64,000 bases of DNA from Gammaproteobacteria bacterium (lineage in GTDB: Bacteria; Pseudomonadota; Gammaproteobacteria; Pseudomonadales; Pseudohongiellaceae), in NCBI GenBank assembly GCA_021773355.1, contig JAJFKE010000023.1, positions 310,001-374,000 on the forward strand. The letters are read 5' to 3'. The translations under genes and the position numbers were made by a program. The notes under the pieces are model-generated. The model had not been told where the DNA came from. It did not search any database and saw nothing but the letters and a program-made list of their open reading frames with translations. Positions 8,201 to 16,919 of this stretch are shown here, one piece after another. Position 1 is the first letter of the stretch; every line of letters begins with the position of its first letter.

Positions 8201-9430
8201 CTACTTCTTCGCTAGACTCAAAATATCTGGCAAACCCAGTACCCGCTTGGCAATTACATTTAGCTGTACTTCCGAGGTACCACCTTCGATGGAGTTCGCC
8301 TTGGAGCGCAGCCATTCTCGGGTAAGTTGTAATTCTTCATCACTAAAGCCTTCACCTTCCCATCCCAGGCCCTGACTACCTATCGCTTGCAACATCAATT
8401 CGTAGCGACGCTTGTTCAGCTCACAGCCATAGTTCTTCAACATGGAAGATGTAGCATTCGGCCCCTGCCCCTGTTTTGACTCTTCCACGGAACGGCGCGA
8501 GGTAAAGGCAAAGGCCTCGCTATCGATCTTGAATCGCGCTATTTGATCGCGCAACACAGGATCAGATAATTTAGCGCTGTCGCCGCGGTAGTGTTTGGCT
8601 GCACCTTCCAAGCTGGCTACGGTGGAAGTGGTTCCACCTCGATCAGATTGACCCGCTGCCAGGCCGAAACCGGAGATCATGGTGCGCTCATGTTGTAGCA
8701 GACGCTTGGCAATAGTCCAACCCTCGTTTAGGCGGCCCACCAAGTTGCTAGCCGGAACTTTTACATCGTCAAAAAAAGTTTCGCAAAAAGGCGATGAACC
8801 ACTGATCAGCTGAATAGGTTTAGTGGAGATTCCTTCGCTAGCCATGTCGAATAGTATAAAACTGATGCCCGAATGCTTGGGTACCTCGTTATCGGTTCGC
8901 ACCAGACAGAATATCCAGTCTGCCTTGTCTGCATAAGAGGTCCAAACCTTGGAGCCATTGATCAAGTAGTAGTCGCCTTGCAACTCCGCCTTGGTACCAA
9001 GACTGGCAAGATCTGAGCCGGAACTCGGCTCAGAATATCCCTGACACCAACGAATTTCACCGCGGACGATTTTTGGAATATGCTCCATCTTCTGTTGCTG
9101 ATTGCCGTATTCCAACAGCACCGGCCCCAGCATGCTAATACCAAAACTGCTTAGAGCAGATCTGGCATTAATACGGGCCAGTTCCTCGCTCAGGATTATT
9201 GCCTGTTCTTTATCCAGTCCACCGCCACCATATTCAGTAGGCCATGTGGGACAGGTCCAACCTTTTTCTGCCATTCGCTGCAGCCAAAGCTTGCTATCCG
9301 GGTTGGCAAACTCGGCATTACGCCCACCCCAGACAATTTCTTCCTGCACCATGGCTGTACGCATAGACTGCGGACAGTTTTCTTCTAACCAGGCTCTGGT
9401 ATCTTCTTGAAAGTCTTTTAAGGACTGCAA
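8201..9430 (-). CDS. Acyl-CoA dehydrogenase
   Basis: A 409-residue ACAD with 'GWTCPTWPTEYGGGGL' near the N-terminus, 'RWCQGYSEPSSGSDLASL' (FAD-binding central domain) and a C-terminal 'SIEGGTSEVQLNVIAKRVLGLP', where the Glu of 'IEGGT' is the likely catalytic base. The start is a TTG at 9430 with a GGAG ribosome site 6 nt upstream. The gene is followed 53 bp later by a second, base-lacking ACAD, and the pair looks like the two subunits of a heteromeric enzyme as used for bulky substrates such as sterol side chains. Both lie downstream of the thiolase and multifunctional enzyme on the same strand. Confidence 0.88.
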   Translation of the reverse strand: MQSLKDFQEDTRAWLEENCPQSMRTAMVQEEIVWGGRNAEFANPDSKLWLQRMAEKGWTCPTWPTEYGGGGLDKEQAIILSEELARINARSALSSFGISMLGPVLLEYGNQQQKMEHIPKIVRGEIRWCQGYSEPSSGSDLASLGTKAELQGDYYLINGSKVWTSYADKADWIFCLVRTDNEVPKHSGISFILFDMASEGISTKPIQLISGSSPFCETFFDDVKVPASNLVGRLNEGWTIAKRLLQHERTMISGFGLAAGQSDRGGTTSTVASLEGAAKHYRGDSAKLSDPVLRDQIARFKIDSEAFAFTSRRSVEESKQGQGPNATSSMLKNYGCELNKRRYELMLQAIGSQGLGWEGEGFSDEELQLTREWLRSKANSIEGGTSEVQLNVIAKRVLGLPDILSLAKK

Positions 9431-9510
9431 GGCACGCTCCTATTCGCTCATTCTTTCTATTGATTCTTCGCTCTCGTTCACCGTCTCGACGTTGCTCGGT
9501 TCAAACAAGC

Positions 9511-10551
9511 CTATGTATTAACCAATACCTGACGCCCCTGCACCTTGCCTGCCTTTAGATCCGCAAGTGCGGCATTCGCTTCTGACAGGGGCCGCTCATG
9601 AATTTCGATAGGCGCTATTTTACCGGCGCGAACCAACTCCATCAGCTCCGCCATGTCTTGAGGTGTGCCCACATAACTGCCCTGAATTATTCGAGCGTTC
9701 ATAGGCAGAAAGGGAATGGGAATATTCAAGGCGCCACCATACAAACCGACGATGACTAGCATACCGCCTTTGCGCAGGCAGGCCAGGCCATAGTTCACCG
9801 AGGCTTCGGCACCGACAAAATCCATCACCGCATAAGCACCACCGGTGGCCTTACGTAATTCTTTTGCGGTTTGCGGATCGGTGGAATTAAAGGTTCGAGT
9901 AACACCTAAGTCTCGCGCTGCTTGCAGTTTGGCATCATCAATATCCACTACGATCGGGTCGATGTTCATGGCAGATAGTGCAATCTGTATAGCCATCATG
10001 CCTACACCTCCGGCACCGATAATGACCACAGCATCGTCGGCCTGCAAATCACCCGCCTTCTTCAAGGCGCTGTAAGCGGTCAGTCCAGAACAGGCGTAGG
10101 TCGCTGCCAGTGAATCAGACACGCTGCCTTTATCAAACAAATAACGGCTGTGAGGAATCATCACATGATCAGCAAAGCCGCCGTGAACGACTATGCCCAG
10201 GGCTCGACCAGGCGTACAAAGTTGTTCTTCACCGCGTTTGCAAGCCGCACATTCGCCACAACCTATCCACGGATAGACTACGCGGCGATCACCAATCTGC
10301 ACGTTCTCGGCATCAGGCCCAAGGGCAACCACCTCGCCGAAAATTTCATGGCCTAACACCATGCCTTCTCGACCCACATCTAGTTGCTTGCCGTTGCCCA
10401 AATTAAATACACCGTCGTGCATATGTATATCAGAGTGACAGACGCCGCAGGCGACAGTCTTAATGAGAACCTCAGTTCCCTCTGGAGTCGGCGTGTCCGA
10501 CTCAATTTCCACCAAGTCTGCACCGGGCGTTGTGGTTTGATATGAAATCAT
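9511..10551 (-). CDS. Zinc-dependent alcohol dehydrogenase
   Basis: A 346-residue medium-chain dehydrogenase. The catalytic zinc ligands are Cys in 'ACGVCHSDIH' (about residue 38) and the 'LGHEIFGEV' His-Glu. The structural zinc site 'CGECAACKRGEEQLC' is complete (about 97-111). The Rossmann motif 'VVIIGAGGVGMMAIQIA' indicates NAD(P) binding. It probably oxidises an alcohol that feeds acyl-CoA metabolism, since it is embedded between the multifunctional enzyme and two ACADs. About 70 bp separate it from each neighbour. Confidence 0.9.
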   Translation of the reverse strand: MISYQTTTPGADLVEIESDTPTPEGTEVLIKTVACGVCHSDIHMHDGVFNLGNGKQLDVGREGMVLGHEIFGEVVALGPDAENVQIGDRRVVYPWIGCGECAACKRGEEQLCTPGRALGIVVHGGFADHVMIPHSRYLFDKGSVSDSLAATYACSGLTAYSALKKAGDLQADDAVVIIGAGGVGMMAIQIALSAMNIDPIVVDIDDAKLQAARDLGVTRTFNSTDPQTAKELRKATGGAYAVMDFVGAEASVNYGLACLRKGGMLVIVGLYGGALNIPIPFLPMNARIIQGSYVGTPQDMAELMELVRAGKIAPIEIHERPLSEANAALADLKAGKVQGRQVLVNT

Positions 10552-10619
10552 TATTTATTCTCTGTTAAATATCCCTTTATATAAAAATAGGAAAATGCAT
10601 AACCTTCTACTAACGAGTT

Positions 10620-12725
10620 CTATCCATTATCGCTTCCCCACTGTGCGAAGGTCTTACCTTCCTTGGCAAGCTTTTCAAGCAAGGGAGCAGGTTTCCAGTA
10701 TTGCTCACCGTAGCGATCACGGAATTCGCAGATATTGTCATACACGTTTTTCAGCCCCACATGATCTGCATAGTGCATGGGCCCACCTTTGGCGGCAGGA
10801 AAGGCATAACCAAATACATATACCACATCGATATCGCCTGGACGCTGAGCTATACCCTCCTCCAGAATCAGTGCTCCCTCATTGATTAGAGGATACAAAC
10901 AACGTTGCAATATTTCCTCATCGGAAATGTCGCGCTGTTCGATGCCCAGCTTGCCCGCTTCCTCTTTGATCATTGCTTCAACTTCCGGGTCAGATAGTCG
11001 CTTTCTGGTTTCCGGATCGTATTGGTAGAAACCAGAACCAGTTTTTTGACCGTGTCTACCCATCTCAACTAACAAGGTACCCATTCGATACAGTTTGGGA
11101 TCGTCGGGTAGATCGGTGCGCGCTTGGCGCGCCTTATAACCAACATCCAAGCCTGCCAGGTCGCCCATGGCCAAGGGGCCCATTGCCATACCAAATTTCT
11201 CTAACGCCGAGTCAACTTGAACAGGTGTGCAGCCATCCATCAATAACATCTGTGCTTCGCGGCCGTAGCCACCTAACATGCGATTGCCGATAAAGCCATA
11301 GCACACTCTCGATAGGGCGCAGACTTTGCCAATTTTCTTGCCAATCTGCATGGAAGTCGCCAAGACGTCATCGGCTGTTTTGGCACCGCGCACGACCTCA
11401 AGCAATTTCATCACATTCGCTGGGCTAAAAAAGTGCAGCCCCAAAACATCCTGCGGCCTGTTGGTCGCCTCCGCAATTGCATCCACATCCTGGTAGGAGG
11501 TATTGGTTGCGAGAATAGCTCCCTGTTTACAGACACCGTCTAGCTTCGCGAAAATTTCTTTCTTCAGCTCCAGGTTTTCGAAAACTGCTTCGATAACCAG
11601 GTCCACATCACCCAGATCGGCATAGTCGGTGGTACCTGAAATAGTACTAATTAACTGTTCCATTTTGTCAGCAGCCAACTTGCCCTTCTGCACCGTAATA
11701 TTGTAATTCTTGCGGATGATATTCATACCACGCTGCACCGCTTCGTCGTTAATTTCCAGCATTACTACAGGAATACCAACATTGGCGAAACACATGGCGA
11801 TACCGCCACCCATAGTGCCGCCACCGATGATAGCTACCTTCTTGATATCTCGAAGCGGAGTATCTTTTGGCAAGTCTTTTATCTTCGCAGCTTGTCTCTC
11901 TGCAAAAAAGATATGCCGCATTGCCGCGGACTCTGGCGACGTAACCAGCTCGCGGAATAACTCACGTTCCCGCTCCAAACCCTGATCCATGGGTAAATTA
12001 ACGGCGGCCTCGATGCAAGAAACGATTTTGTCAGGCGCTATCTGACCACGGGCCCTAATGGCTAATTTCTTTCTGGCAGCATCAAAAAACCCTGGCTCAA
12101 TAGTGGCCGGATCAATAGTGATATCGCGAATTCTTTTAAGAGGTGCACCTGACTCTACAAGATCAGTTGCGTATTGAATTGCGCCTGCCTTTAAATCATC
12201 CCCTTCGATTATTTCGTCAACCAGACCCATGCTATTCGCCTTTGCCGCGGCAATTGGATTTCCAGTAGTAATCATCTCCAATGCTGCCTGCACACCCGCA
12301 ACCCTGGGTACCCGTTGTGTGCCACCAGCACCGGGCAGCAGCCCCAGTTTAACTTCTGGCAAACCTACCTTTGCCGAAGCGACTGCACAGCGATAGTGAC
12401 AGGCCAACGAAACTTCGAAGCCTCCACCCAGGGCAGTACCATGAATAGCAGCTATAACCGGCTTCTTGGAATTTTCAATAGCCGTCAGCACCTCTGGCAA
12501 TCCAGGCTCCATGGGCGGTTTGCCAAATTCGGTGATGTCAGCTCCTGCAATAAAAGTACGCCCTTCGCAAACCAGTACTATCGCCTCCGAACCGTCCTCT
12601 TGGGCAGCAGTCACTGCACTCAAAATACCTTCTCGCACATTTTGTGAGAGCGCGTTGACAGGTGGACTGTTAACACTGACAACGCCAATATTTCCAACTA
12701 ACTCATAACTAACGACATTCGACAT
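10620..12725 (-). CDS. Multifunctional enoyl-CoA hydratase/3-hydroxyacyl-CoA dehydrogenase (FadJ type)
   Basis: A 701-residue fused beta-oxidation enzyme. Residues about 1-190 form a crotonase domain with oxyanion-hole signatures 'GRTFIAGADITEF' and 'HGTALGGGFEVSLACHYR', followed by the Glu-containing 'GLPEVKLGLLPGAGGTQR'. Residues about 290-480 form the NAD-binding domain ('VAIIGGGTMGGGIAMCFA') with 'LGLHFFSPANVMKLLEVV' (catalytic His). Two C-terminal 3HCDH domains follow. It hydrates enoyl-CoA and oxidises the L-3-hydroxyacyl-CoA to the ketoacyl-CoA used by the thiolase encoded 69 bp upstream. Size and order match FadJ/peroxisomal MFP enzymes rather than separate PaaFH-like proteins. Confidence 0.93.
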   Translation of the reverse strand: MSNVVSYELVGNIGVVSVNSPPVNALSQNVREGILSAVTAAQEDGSEAIVLVCEGRTFIAGADITEFGKPPMEPGLPEVLTAIENSKKPVIAAIHGTALGGGFEVSLACHYRCAVASAKVGLPEVKLGLLPGAGGTQRVPRVAGVQAALEMITTGNPIAAAKANSMGLVDEIIEGDDLKAGAIQYATDLVESGAPLKRIRDITIDPATIEPGFFDAARKKLAIRARGQIAPDKIVSCIEAAVNLPMDQGLERERELFRELVTSPESAAMRHIFFAERQAAKIKDLPKDTPLRDIKKVAIIGGGTMGGGIAMCFANVGIPVVMLEINDEAVQRGMNIIRKNYNITVQKGKLAADKMEQLISTISGTTDYADLGDVDLVIEAVFENLELKKEIFAKLDGVCKQGAILATNTSYQDVDAIAEATNRPQDVLGLHFFSPANVMKLLEVVRGAKTADDVLATSMQIGKKIGKVCALSRVCYGFIGNRMLGGYGREAQMLLMDGCTPVQVDSALEKFGMAMGPLAMGDLAGLDVGYKARQARTDLPDDPKLYRMGTLLVEMGRHGQKTGSGFYQYDPETRKRLSDPEVEAMIKEEAGKLGIEQRDISDEEILQRCLYPLINEGALILEEGIAQRPGDIDVVYVFGYAFPAAKGGPMHYADHVGLKNVYDNICEFRDRYGEQYWKPAPLLEKLAKEGKTFAQWGSDNG

Positions 12726-12794
12726 GATTAATCCCTGTGTTGCTGATTTGATTTTCGGTAGTACTTCTAATTGTTTTTCCTGTTTTGCAAGACA

Positions 12795-14015
12795 CTAGTC
12801 AACGCGTTCCAGGATGGCAGCGACGCCTTGACCAATACCAATGCAGAGACTTATCGCTGCATATCGAGCTCCAGTTCTCTCTAACTGTCGCATAGCTGTA
12901 ATTGCTATGCGCGCTCCAGAGGCTCCAAGAGGATGCCCGATGGCAATTGCGCCGCCGTTTGGGTTTACCCTCGAATCATTGAAGTCTACCTCCAGCATTT
13001 TGAGACAACCCAATACCTGAGGCGCGAAGGCTTCATTGATTTCGATGATATCCATATCTGACAGCTGCAACTTCGCTCTAGCCAAGGCTTTACGAATTGC
13101 AAACACCGGACCAAGACCCATGACCCGTGGCTCTACGCCAGCGACAGCGCCAGCAATAATTCGAACTCGGGGCTTAACGGAGAACTTTTTTCCGATAGCG
13201 GCACTGCCCACTATTAAGGCAGCCGCACCATCATTAATGCCCGATGCATTTCCGGCCGTGACTACACCGTCTTCAAACAAGGGTCGCAGTCCAGATAAGG
13301 CATCAAGATTCGAAGCAGGTCGCGGATGTTCGTCGGCATCGACGGCAAGCAATGGTTGCTTGCGCCCCTGAGGCACATCAATGGCGATGATTTCATCTTT
13401 GAAAAATCCATCAACCCTGGCAGCCTCGTACTTGGCCTGAGACGCAGCTGCAAAGACATCGCTTTCGTCTCTTGAAATTCCTAAGTCGCCGGCTATATTG
13501 TCAGCAGTCTGTGGCATGGTGTCATTGCCATAAGCCGCAGCAAAGGCGGGATTGGTAAATCGCGCACCCAGGGTACTGTCAGCGATTTGCTGCCCTCTAT
13601 CAAAAGCCGACTGCGCCTTCGACATGACAATGGGTGCCCGACTCATAGACTCGACACCGCCGGCAAGGAATAACTCTCCCTCTCCAGCTTTAACGCCTCT
13701 AGCCGCATCGAGCGTCGCCGCCAGACCTGAGCCGCACAGCCGATTAACCGTGAGTCCAGCTACTGATGTTGGCATTCCAGCTCCTAGCAATGCAAAACGC
13801 GCCACGTTGCGGCAGTCTTCACCGGCGCCGTTGGTATTCCCCATTATTACGTCTTCGTAAGCATCTGCATCAAAAGCATTGCGCTCTACTACTGACTGAA
13901 TCGTATGGGCTAGCAAGTCATCAGGACGCACTGGGGAAAGCGCCCCGGCATGGCGACCGAAGGCAGTGCGCCCGCCATCATAAATAAATGCGTCACACGA
14001 AGTGGAATCGGGCAT
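12795..14015 (-). CDS. Acetyl-CoA C-acyltransferase (thiolase)
   Basis: A 406-residue degradative thiolase. The nucleophilic Cys is in 'NRLCGSGLAA' (about residue 90), the catalytic His in 'GGAIAIGHPLGASGAR' and the second Cys in 'SLCIGIGQGVA'. It cleaves 3-ketoacyl-CoA to acetyl-CoA and a shortened acyl-CoA, completing the cycle with the FadJ-type enzyme just downstream. It is the first gene of the minus-strand beta-oxidation run. The N-terminus 'DAFIYDGGRTAFGRHAGAL' also resembles beta-ketoadipyl-CoA thiolases (PcaF/PaaJ group), so an aromatic-acid role is an alternative. Confidence 0.92.
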   Translation of the reverse strand: MPDSTSCDAFIYDGGRTAFGRHAGALSPVRPDDLLAHTIQSVVERNAFDADAYEDVIMGNTNGAGEDCRNVARFALLGAGMPTSVAGLTVNRLCGSGLAATLDAARGVKAGEGELFLAGGVESMSRAPIVMSKAQSAFDRGQQIADSTLGARFTNPAFAAAYGNDTMPQTADNIAGDLGISRDESDVFAAASQAKYEAARVDGFFKDEIIAIDVPQGRKQPLLAVDADEHPRPASNLDALSGLRPLFEDGVVTAGNASGINDGAAALIVGSAAIGKKFSVKPRVRIIAGAVAGVEPRVMGLGPVFAIRKALARAKLQLSDMDIIEINEAFAPQVLGCLKMLEVDFNDSRVNPNGGAIAIGHPLGASGARIAITAMRQLERTGARYAAISLCIGIGQGVAAILERVD

Positions 14016-14433
14016 GTTTCACTCTCACTCTGTTCAATAACCGGGGAGTTTTAAATCAGAAGATAATCTGTCACTAAGAATCTTGGCTGCATCTTTCTCA
14101 TCGATGCAGCTAAGCACTCTGGCCTGCGCACCTTAAACCAGGCACAAAGACGGTATTGGATTCCCCCTGAAACCAATACCTATTCCACTATCTGACTCGG
14201 CATCCGAGGCCGCCGCAGACAGGAGGCCGATCATTCTAGCATAGCCAAATCGGCTGTGGTATTCAGCGAATTGCCAGCAATAGCGCTCCATTCGGTCGCT
14301 TCAGATTTGCAATTATGCTAGCTTAGCCAGCCTCTTATTTAGACAAATTATTCGAGCATAATTTACCAGTTGGTAGCCACTCGCAGTAGCACAGATTCGT
14401 GGCGCTACCCATAAGGAATCAGGCAGCAACGCA
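14016..14433 (+). promoter_or_regulatory. Divergent intergenic region with a TACCA-GT-TGGTA dyad
   Basis: 418 bp between the thiolase (leftward) and an acyl-CoA dehydrogenase (rightward), so it must hold both promoters. At 14364-14375 there is an inverted repeat TACCA-GT-TGGTA, 58 bp before the ATG of the rightward gene, a position suited to an operator. Its sequence is loosely like the arms of fatty-acid regulator sites but does not match a consensus I can name. No ORF, tRNA or clear terminator is seen in the rest. Confidence 0.35.
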
Positions 14434-15582
14434 ATGATACGAGACCCGGAAACACTGAAACAATTAGTCGATCTAATTGAGCGTTTCGTAGGAGAGAGAT
14501 TAATTCCCGCCGAAAACCAATTAGCCGAAGAAGCCAAATTACCCGATGCAATTCTGGAAGAGATGAAGAACCTCGGTTTATTTGGTCTTACTATACCCGA
14601 GGAATACGGCGGCCTAGGCTTAACCATGGAGGAAGAAATCCAGGTAGCCATAGCCTTGGGCCATACCTCACCCGCCTTTCGCTCCATCATGGGAACTAAT
14701 AACGGTATTGGCTCGGCGGCAATCGTTTTTAGCGGCAGCGAAGAACAAAAACAAAAATACCTACCCAAGTATGCGAGCGGCGAATGGATAAGTTGTTTCT
14801 GCCTAACAGAACCCGAAGCGGGTTCCGATGCAGCCTCCTTAAGAACCACCGCAAGGCGCGAAGGAGATCACTACATTCTCAATGGCACCAAGCGCTATAT
14901 CACTAACGCGGCAGTAGCTGACACATTCAATGTGATGGCAAGAACGAATCCCGACATCAAAGGGGCCCGCGGTATTTCATCCTTCATAGTAGAAAAAGAT
15001 TCACCGGGCATTACGCTGGGAGCTATCGATAAGAAAATGGGGCAGTCGGGCTCATTAACCTGTGATGTAATCTTCGAAGACTGTTCGGTACCGGCTGCAA
15101 ACATTATCGGCGAAGAAGGCGAAGGCTTTATCACCGCCATGAAGGTACTTGACCGTGGCCGTTTACATATTTCTGGTGTTAGTGTCGGTGTCGCCAAGCG
15201 CTTGATTAAAGACGCACTGGATTACGCAATGCAACGCAAGCAGTTTGGTAAACCCTTGGCCGAACAGCAGCTCATACAGGCAATGCTTGCCGACTCGCAG
15301 ACAGACACCTATGCCGCCGAATGTATGACTATGGAAACAGCGCGTAAACGGGACGACGGCGAGAATGTCAGCACCGAATCATCGGCCTGTAAACTGTTTG
15401 CAACTGAAATGGTCGGCCGAGTCGCAGACCGGGCAGTACAAATTCATGGTGGCGCTGGCTACATGTCCGAGTACGCGGTTGAGAGGTTTTATAGAGACGT
15501 GCGCCTTTTCCGTTTATATGAAGGCACCAGCCAAATTCAACAGCTCATTATCGCCCGCAACATGATAAAAGACGCTCAGTAA
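14434..15582 (+). CDS. Acyl-CoA dehydrogenase
   Basis: A 382-residue ACAD with all standard elements: 'FGLTIPEEYGGLGL', 'CFCLTEPEAGSDAASLRTTA', 'KRYITNAAVADTFNVMART', 'RKQFGKPLAEQQLIQAMLAD', 'QIHGGAGYMSEYAVERFYRD' and the catalytic Glu in 'RLYEGTSQIQ'. It is the classic homotetrameric type, closest in pattern to short- or medium-chain or branched-chain ACADs. It is divergent from the beta-oxidation cluster and is followed 12 bp later by the end of the convergent cytochrome-like lipoprotein gene. Confidence 0.92.
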   Translation: MIRDPETLKQLVDLIERFVGERLIPAENQLAEEAKLPDAILEEMKNLGLFGLTIPEEYGGLGLTMEEEIQVAIALGHTSPAFRSIMGTNNGIGSAAIVFSGSEEQKQKYLPKYASGEWISCFCLTEPEAGSDAASLRTTARREGDHYILNGTKRYITNAAVADTFNVMARTNPDIKGARGISSFIVEKDSPGITLGAIDKKMGQSGSLTCDVIFEDCSVPAANIIGEEGEGFITAMKVLDRGRLHISGVSVGVAKRLIKDALDYAMQRKQFGKPLAEQQLIQAMLADSQTDTYAAECMTMETARKRDDGENVSTESSACKLFATEMVGRVADRAVQIHGGAGYMSEYAVERFYRDVRLFRLYEGTSQIQQLIIARNMIKDAQ

Positions 15583-15594
15583 AACCTGAGCAAA

Positions 15595-16080
15595 CTAGTG
15601 AGGGTGTAAGAAACCTTCTGTTGGAATGGAAGGCTTATACTGCCGATGACAGGACTCGCAAGATTCCACCAGGATATCTCCAGCTCTGGTTAAGCCCTGC
15701 ACGTCCTCCGACCTGGCACTGCGCAGCGCAAGCAAGCTACCTTCATTCATCAGATTTACGTAATCACGCCAGGATGGCTGCGCTATCCACATCGCATCAT
15801 TTATACCCGTGCCGCCCATACTCATGGCACTTCGACTAGCTATAAGTTGAATCGCATGGTGTGACACTTCCTGCCAATCTATTAAGGATTCGTCCATGTC
15901 GGGATTTGCAGCGTTCCAGATAAAGTGAGCTGCATGATCTATTTGCGCCACCATCACTGCATTAATACTAATATCCGGGGTGAAAGGAATACTCACCCGT
16001 GAAGAACCAGCACCACTATACCCAGGGCCATTGCACGCCGACAGCATCACTAGCAGAAACATGGCCATTAGGACCTTCAT
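15595..16080 (-). CDS. Cytochrome c'-like lipoprotein
   Basis: A 161-residue exported protein. The ATG at 16080 has a strong GGAGG ribosome site 5 nt upstream and gives a lipoprotein signal with lipobox 'LSAC' (Cys16); longer starts lack both. A single heme c motif CESCH lies at about 141-145 near the C-terminus ('ILVESCESCHRQYKP'), as in cytochrome c' and related four-helix cytochromes. It should be tethered to a membrane and carry heme, acting in electron transfer or NO/gas binding. An FNR-like box with a -10-like hexamer precedes it, fitting a role at low oxygen. Confidence 0.75.
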   Translation of the reverse strand: MKVLMAMFLLVMLSACNGPGYSGAGSSRVSIPFTPDISINAVMVAQIDHAAHFIWNAANPDMDESLIDWQEVSHHAIQLIASRSAMSMGGTGINDAMWIAQPSWRDYVNLMNEGSLLALRSARSEDVQGLTRAGDILVESCESCHRQYKPSIPTEGFLHPH

Positions 16081-16138
16081 AGTAACCTCCGTCAGAATGC
16101 TAGGGGCCTTCTGATTAATTCCCAAGCTGGTTGAATTC

Positions 16139-16179
16139 AGTATGAAAAAACATTGGATCAGCTTGTTGACGTGGATCAA
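16139..16179 (-). promoter_or_regulatory. FNR-like box and -10 element
   Basis: The site at 16166-16179 reads TTGAC-GTGG-ATCAA on the plus strand (TTGAT-N4-GTCAA on the minus), 9 of 10 matches to the FNR dyad TTGAT-N4-ATCAA. On the minus strand a CATACT hexamer (16144-16139) follows 21 nt later, the class II FNR spacing, giving a leader of about 50 nt for the cytochrome-like lipoprotein. On the plus strand an AACAAT lies 21 nt away, so the box could also serve hsp20. Confidence 0.65.
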
Positions 16180-16374
16180 TAAGCGAACAATAAACTGCTA
16201 AACAATTGCACAGAAGTATTGGAATCTATTTTTTCATCCCAAGATACCATGCAACAGGAACAAAATAAGCAGCACAAATGAGTAGCCAGATTCTTTTTAA
16301 CTGTACCGGACAAATAGCTCGGTTGAAAGGCTGGGACTACTCTTTCCAATTATTTATTGATAGGAGGTTTCAAA

Positions 16375-16818
16375 ATGAATTTAATACCAAGAAATCACGG
16401 CTACGACTTAGATTCACTATTCAACGACTTTTTTCACAGCATGGGAAGACCGGCTTCTAAATCCGAACAGACCGCCGCGTTAGCAGGCATGCGAGTTGAC
16501 GTGCATGAGACTGAAAACGAATATGAAATTAAGGCGGACCTGCCTGGGGTAAAAAAAGCCGACATCGAGGTAAGCCTTGAGAATGACATTCTCACGGTAT
16601 TCGCTAAGAAAGACACGGAAGAAGAGAAGAAGAAGGGTGGAAAAGTCATCTGGAGGGAACGTTCCAGTGGATCAATCAGCCGAAGCTTTAGCGTAGCCCC
16701 GGGAACAACGGATAAGAACGTCAAAGCGGATTTCACCGATGGGGTTCTGAGCTTAACGGTTAGCAAGCCAAGCCCTAAAACAGCTCTACCCGAAAGCAAG
16801 CGTATAAACATTAAGTAG
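16375..16818 (+). CDS. Small heat shock protein, Hsp20/alpha-crystallin family
   Basis: A 147-residue ATP-independent chaperone. The start at 16375 is set by a strong AGGAGG site about 8 nt upstream; an earlier in-frame ATG at 16357 lies within the leader. The alpha-crystallin domain runs from 'MRVDVHETENEYEIKADLPGV' (about 39) through 'VIWRERSSGSISRSFSVAPG' to 'ADFTDGVLSLTVSKP' (about 130). The C-terminal tail holds an I-x-I-like 'INIK'. It binds unfolding proteins during heat, oxidative or oxygen-limitation stress. It is followed by a perfect hairpin and then a Usp gene. Confidence 0.93.
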   Translation: MNLIPRNHGYDLDSLFNDFFHSMGRPASKSEQTAALAGMRVDVHETENEYEIKADLPGVKKADIEVSLENDILTVFAKKDTEEEKKKGGKVIWRERSSGSISRSFSVAPGTTDKNVKADFTDGVLSLTVSKPSPKTALPESKRINIK

Positions 16819-16851
16819 CATGCAGAGGATCTGACGATAGACAGAAAGTTA

Positions 16852-16885
16852 GCGTGGGTACTCCGACAAGAGAGAGTACCCACGC
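16852..16885 (+). terminator. Perfect 12-bp stem-loop between hsp20 and usp
   Basis: The arms 16852-16863 (GCGTGGGTACTC) and 16874-16885 are exact reverse complements with a 10-nt loop, lying 34 bp after hsp20. There is no proper T-run (it is followed by GAAAGTTT). It may therefore be a weak or factor-aided terminator, or an mRNA-stabilising or processing hairpin that separates hsp20 and usp expression. The structure itself is certain; the role is inferred. Confidence 0.6.
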
Positions 16886-16919
16886 GAAAGTTTAAATCCT
16901 ATTTAAATGCGAGGAAATC

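Noticed and set aside
15597..16179. The longer 194-residue form of the cytochrome-like protein
   Set aside because: The extra residues run into the FNR box and hide the lipoprotein signal; the GGAGG before 16080 settles the start.
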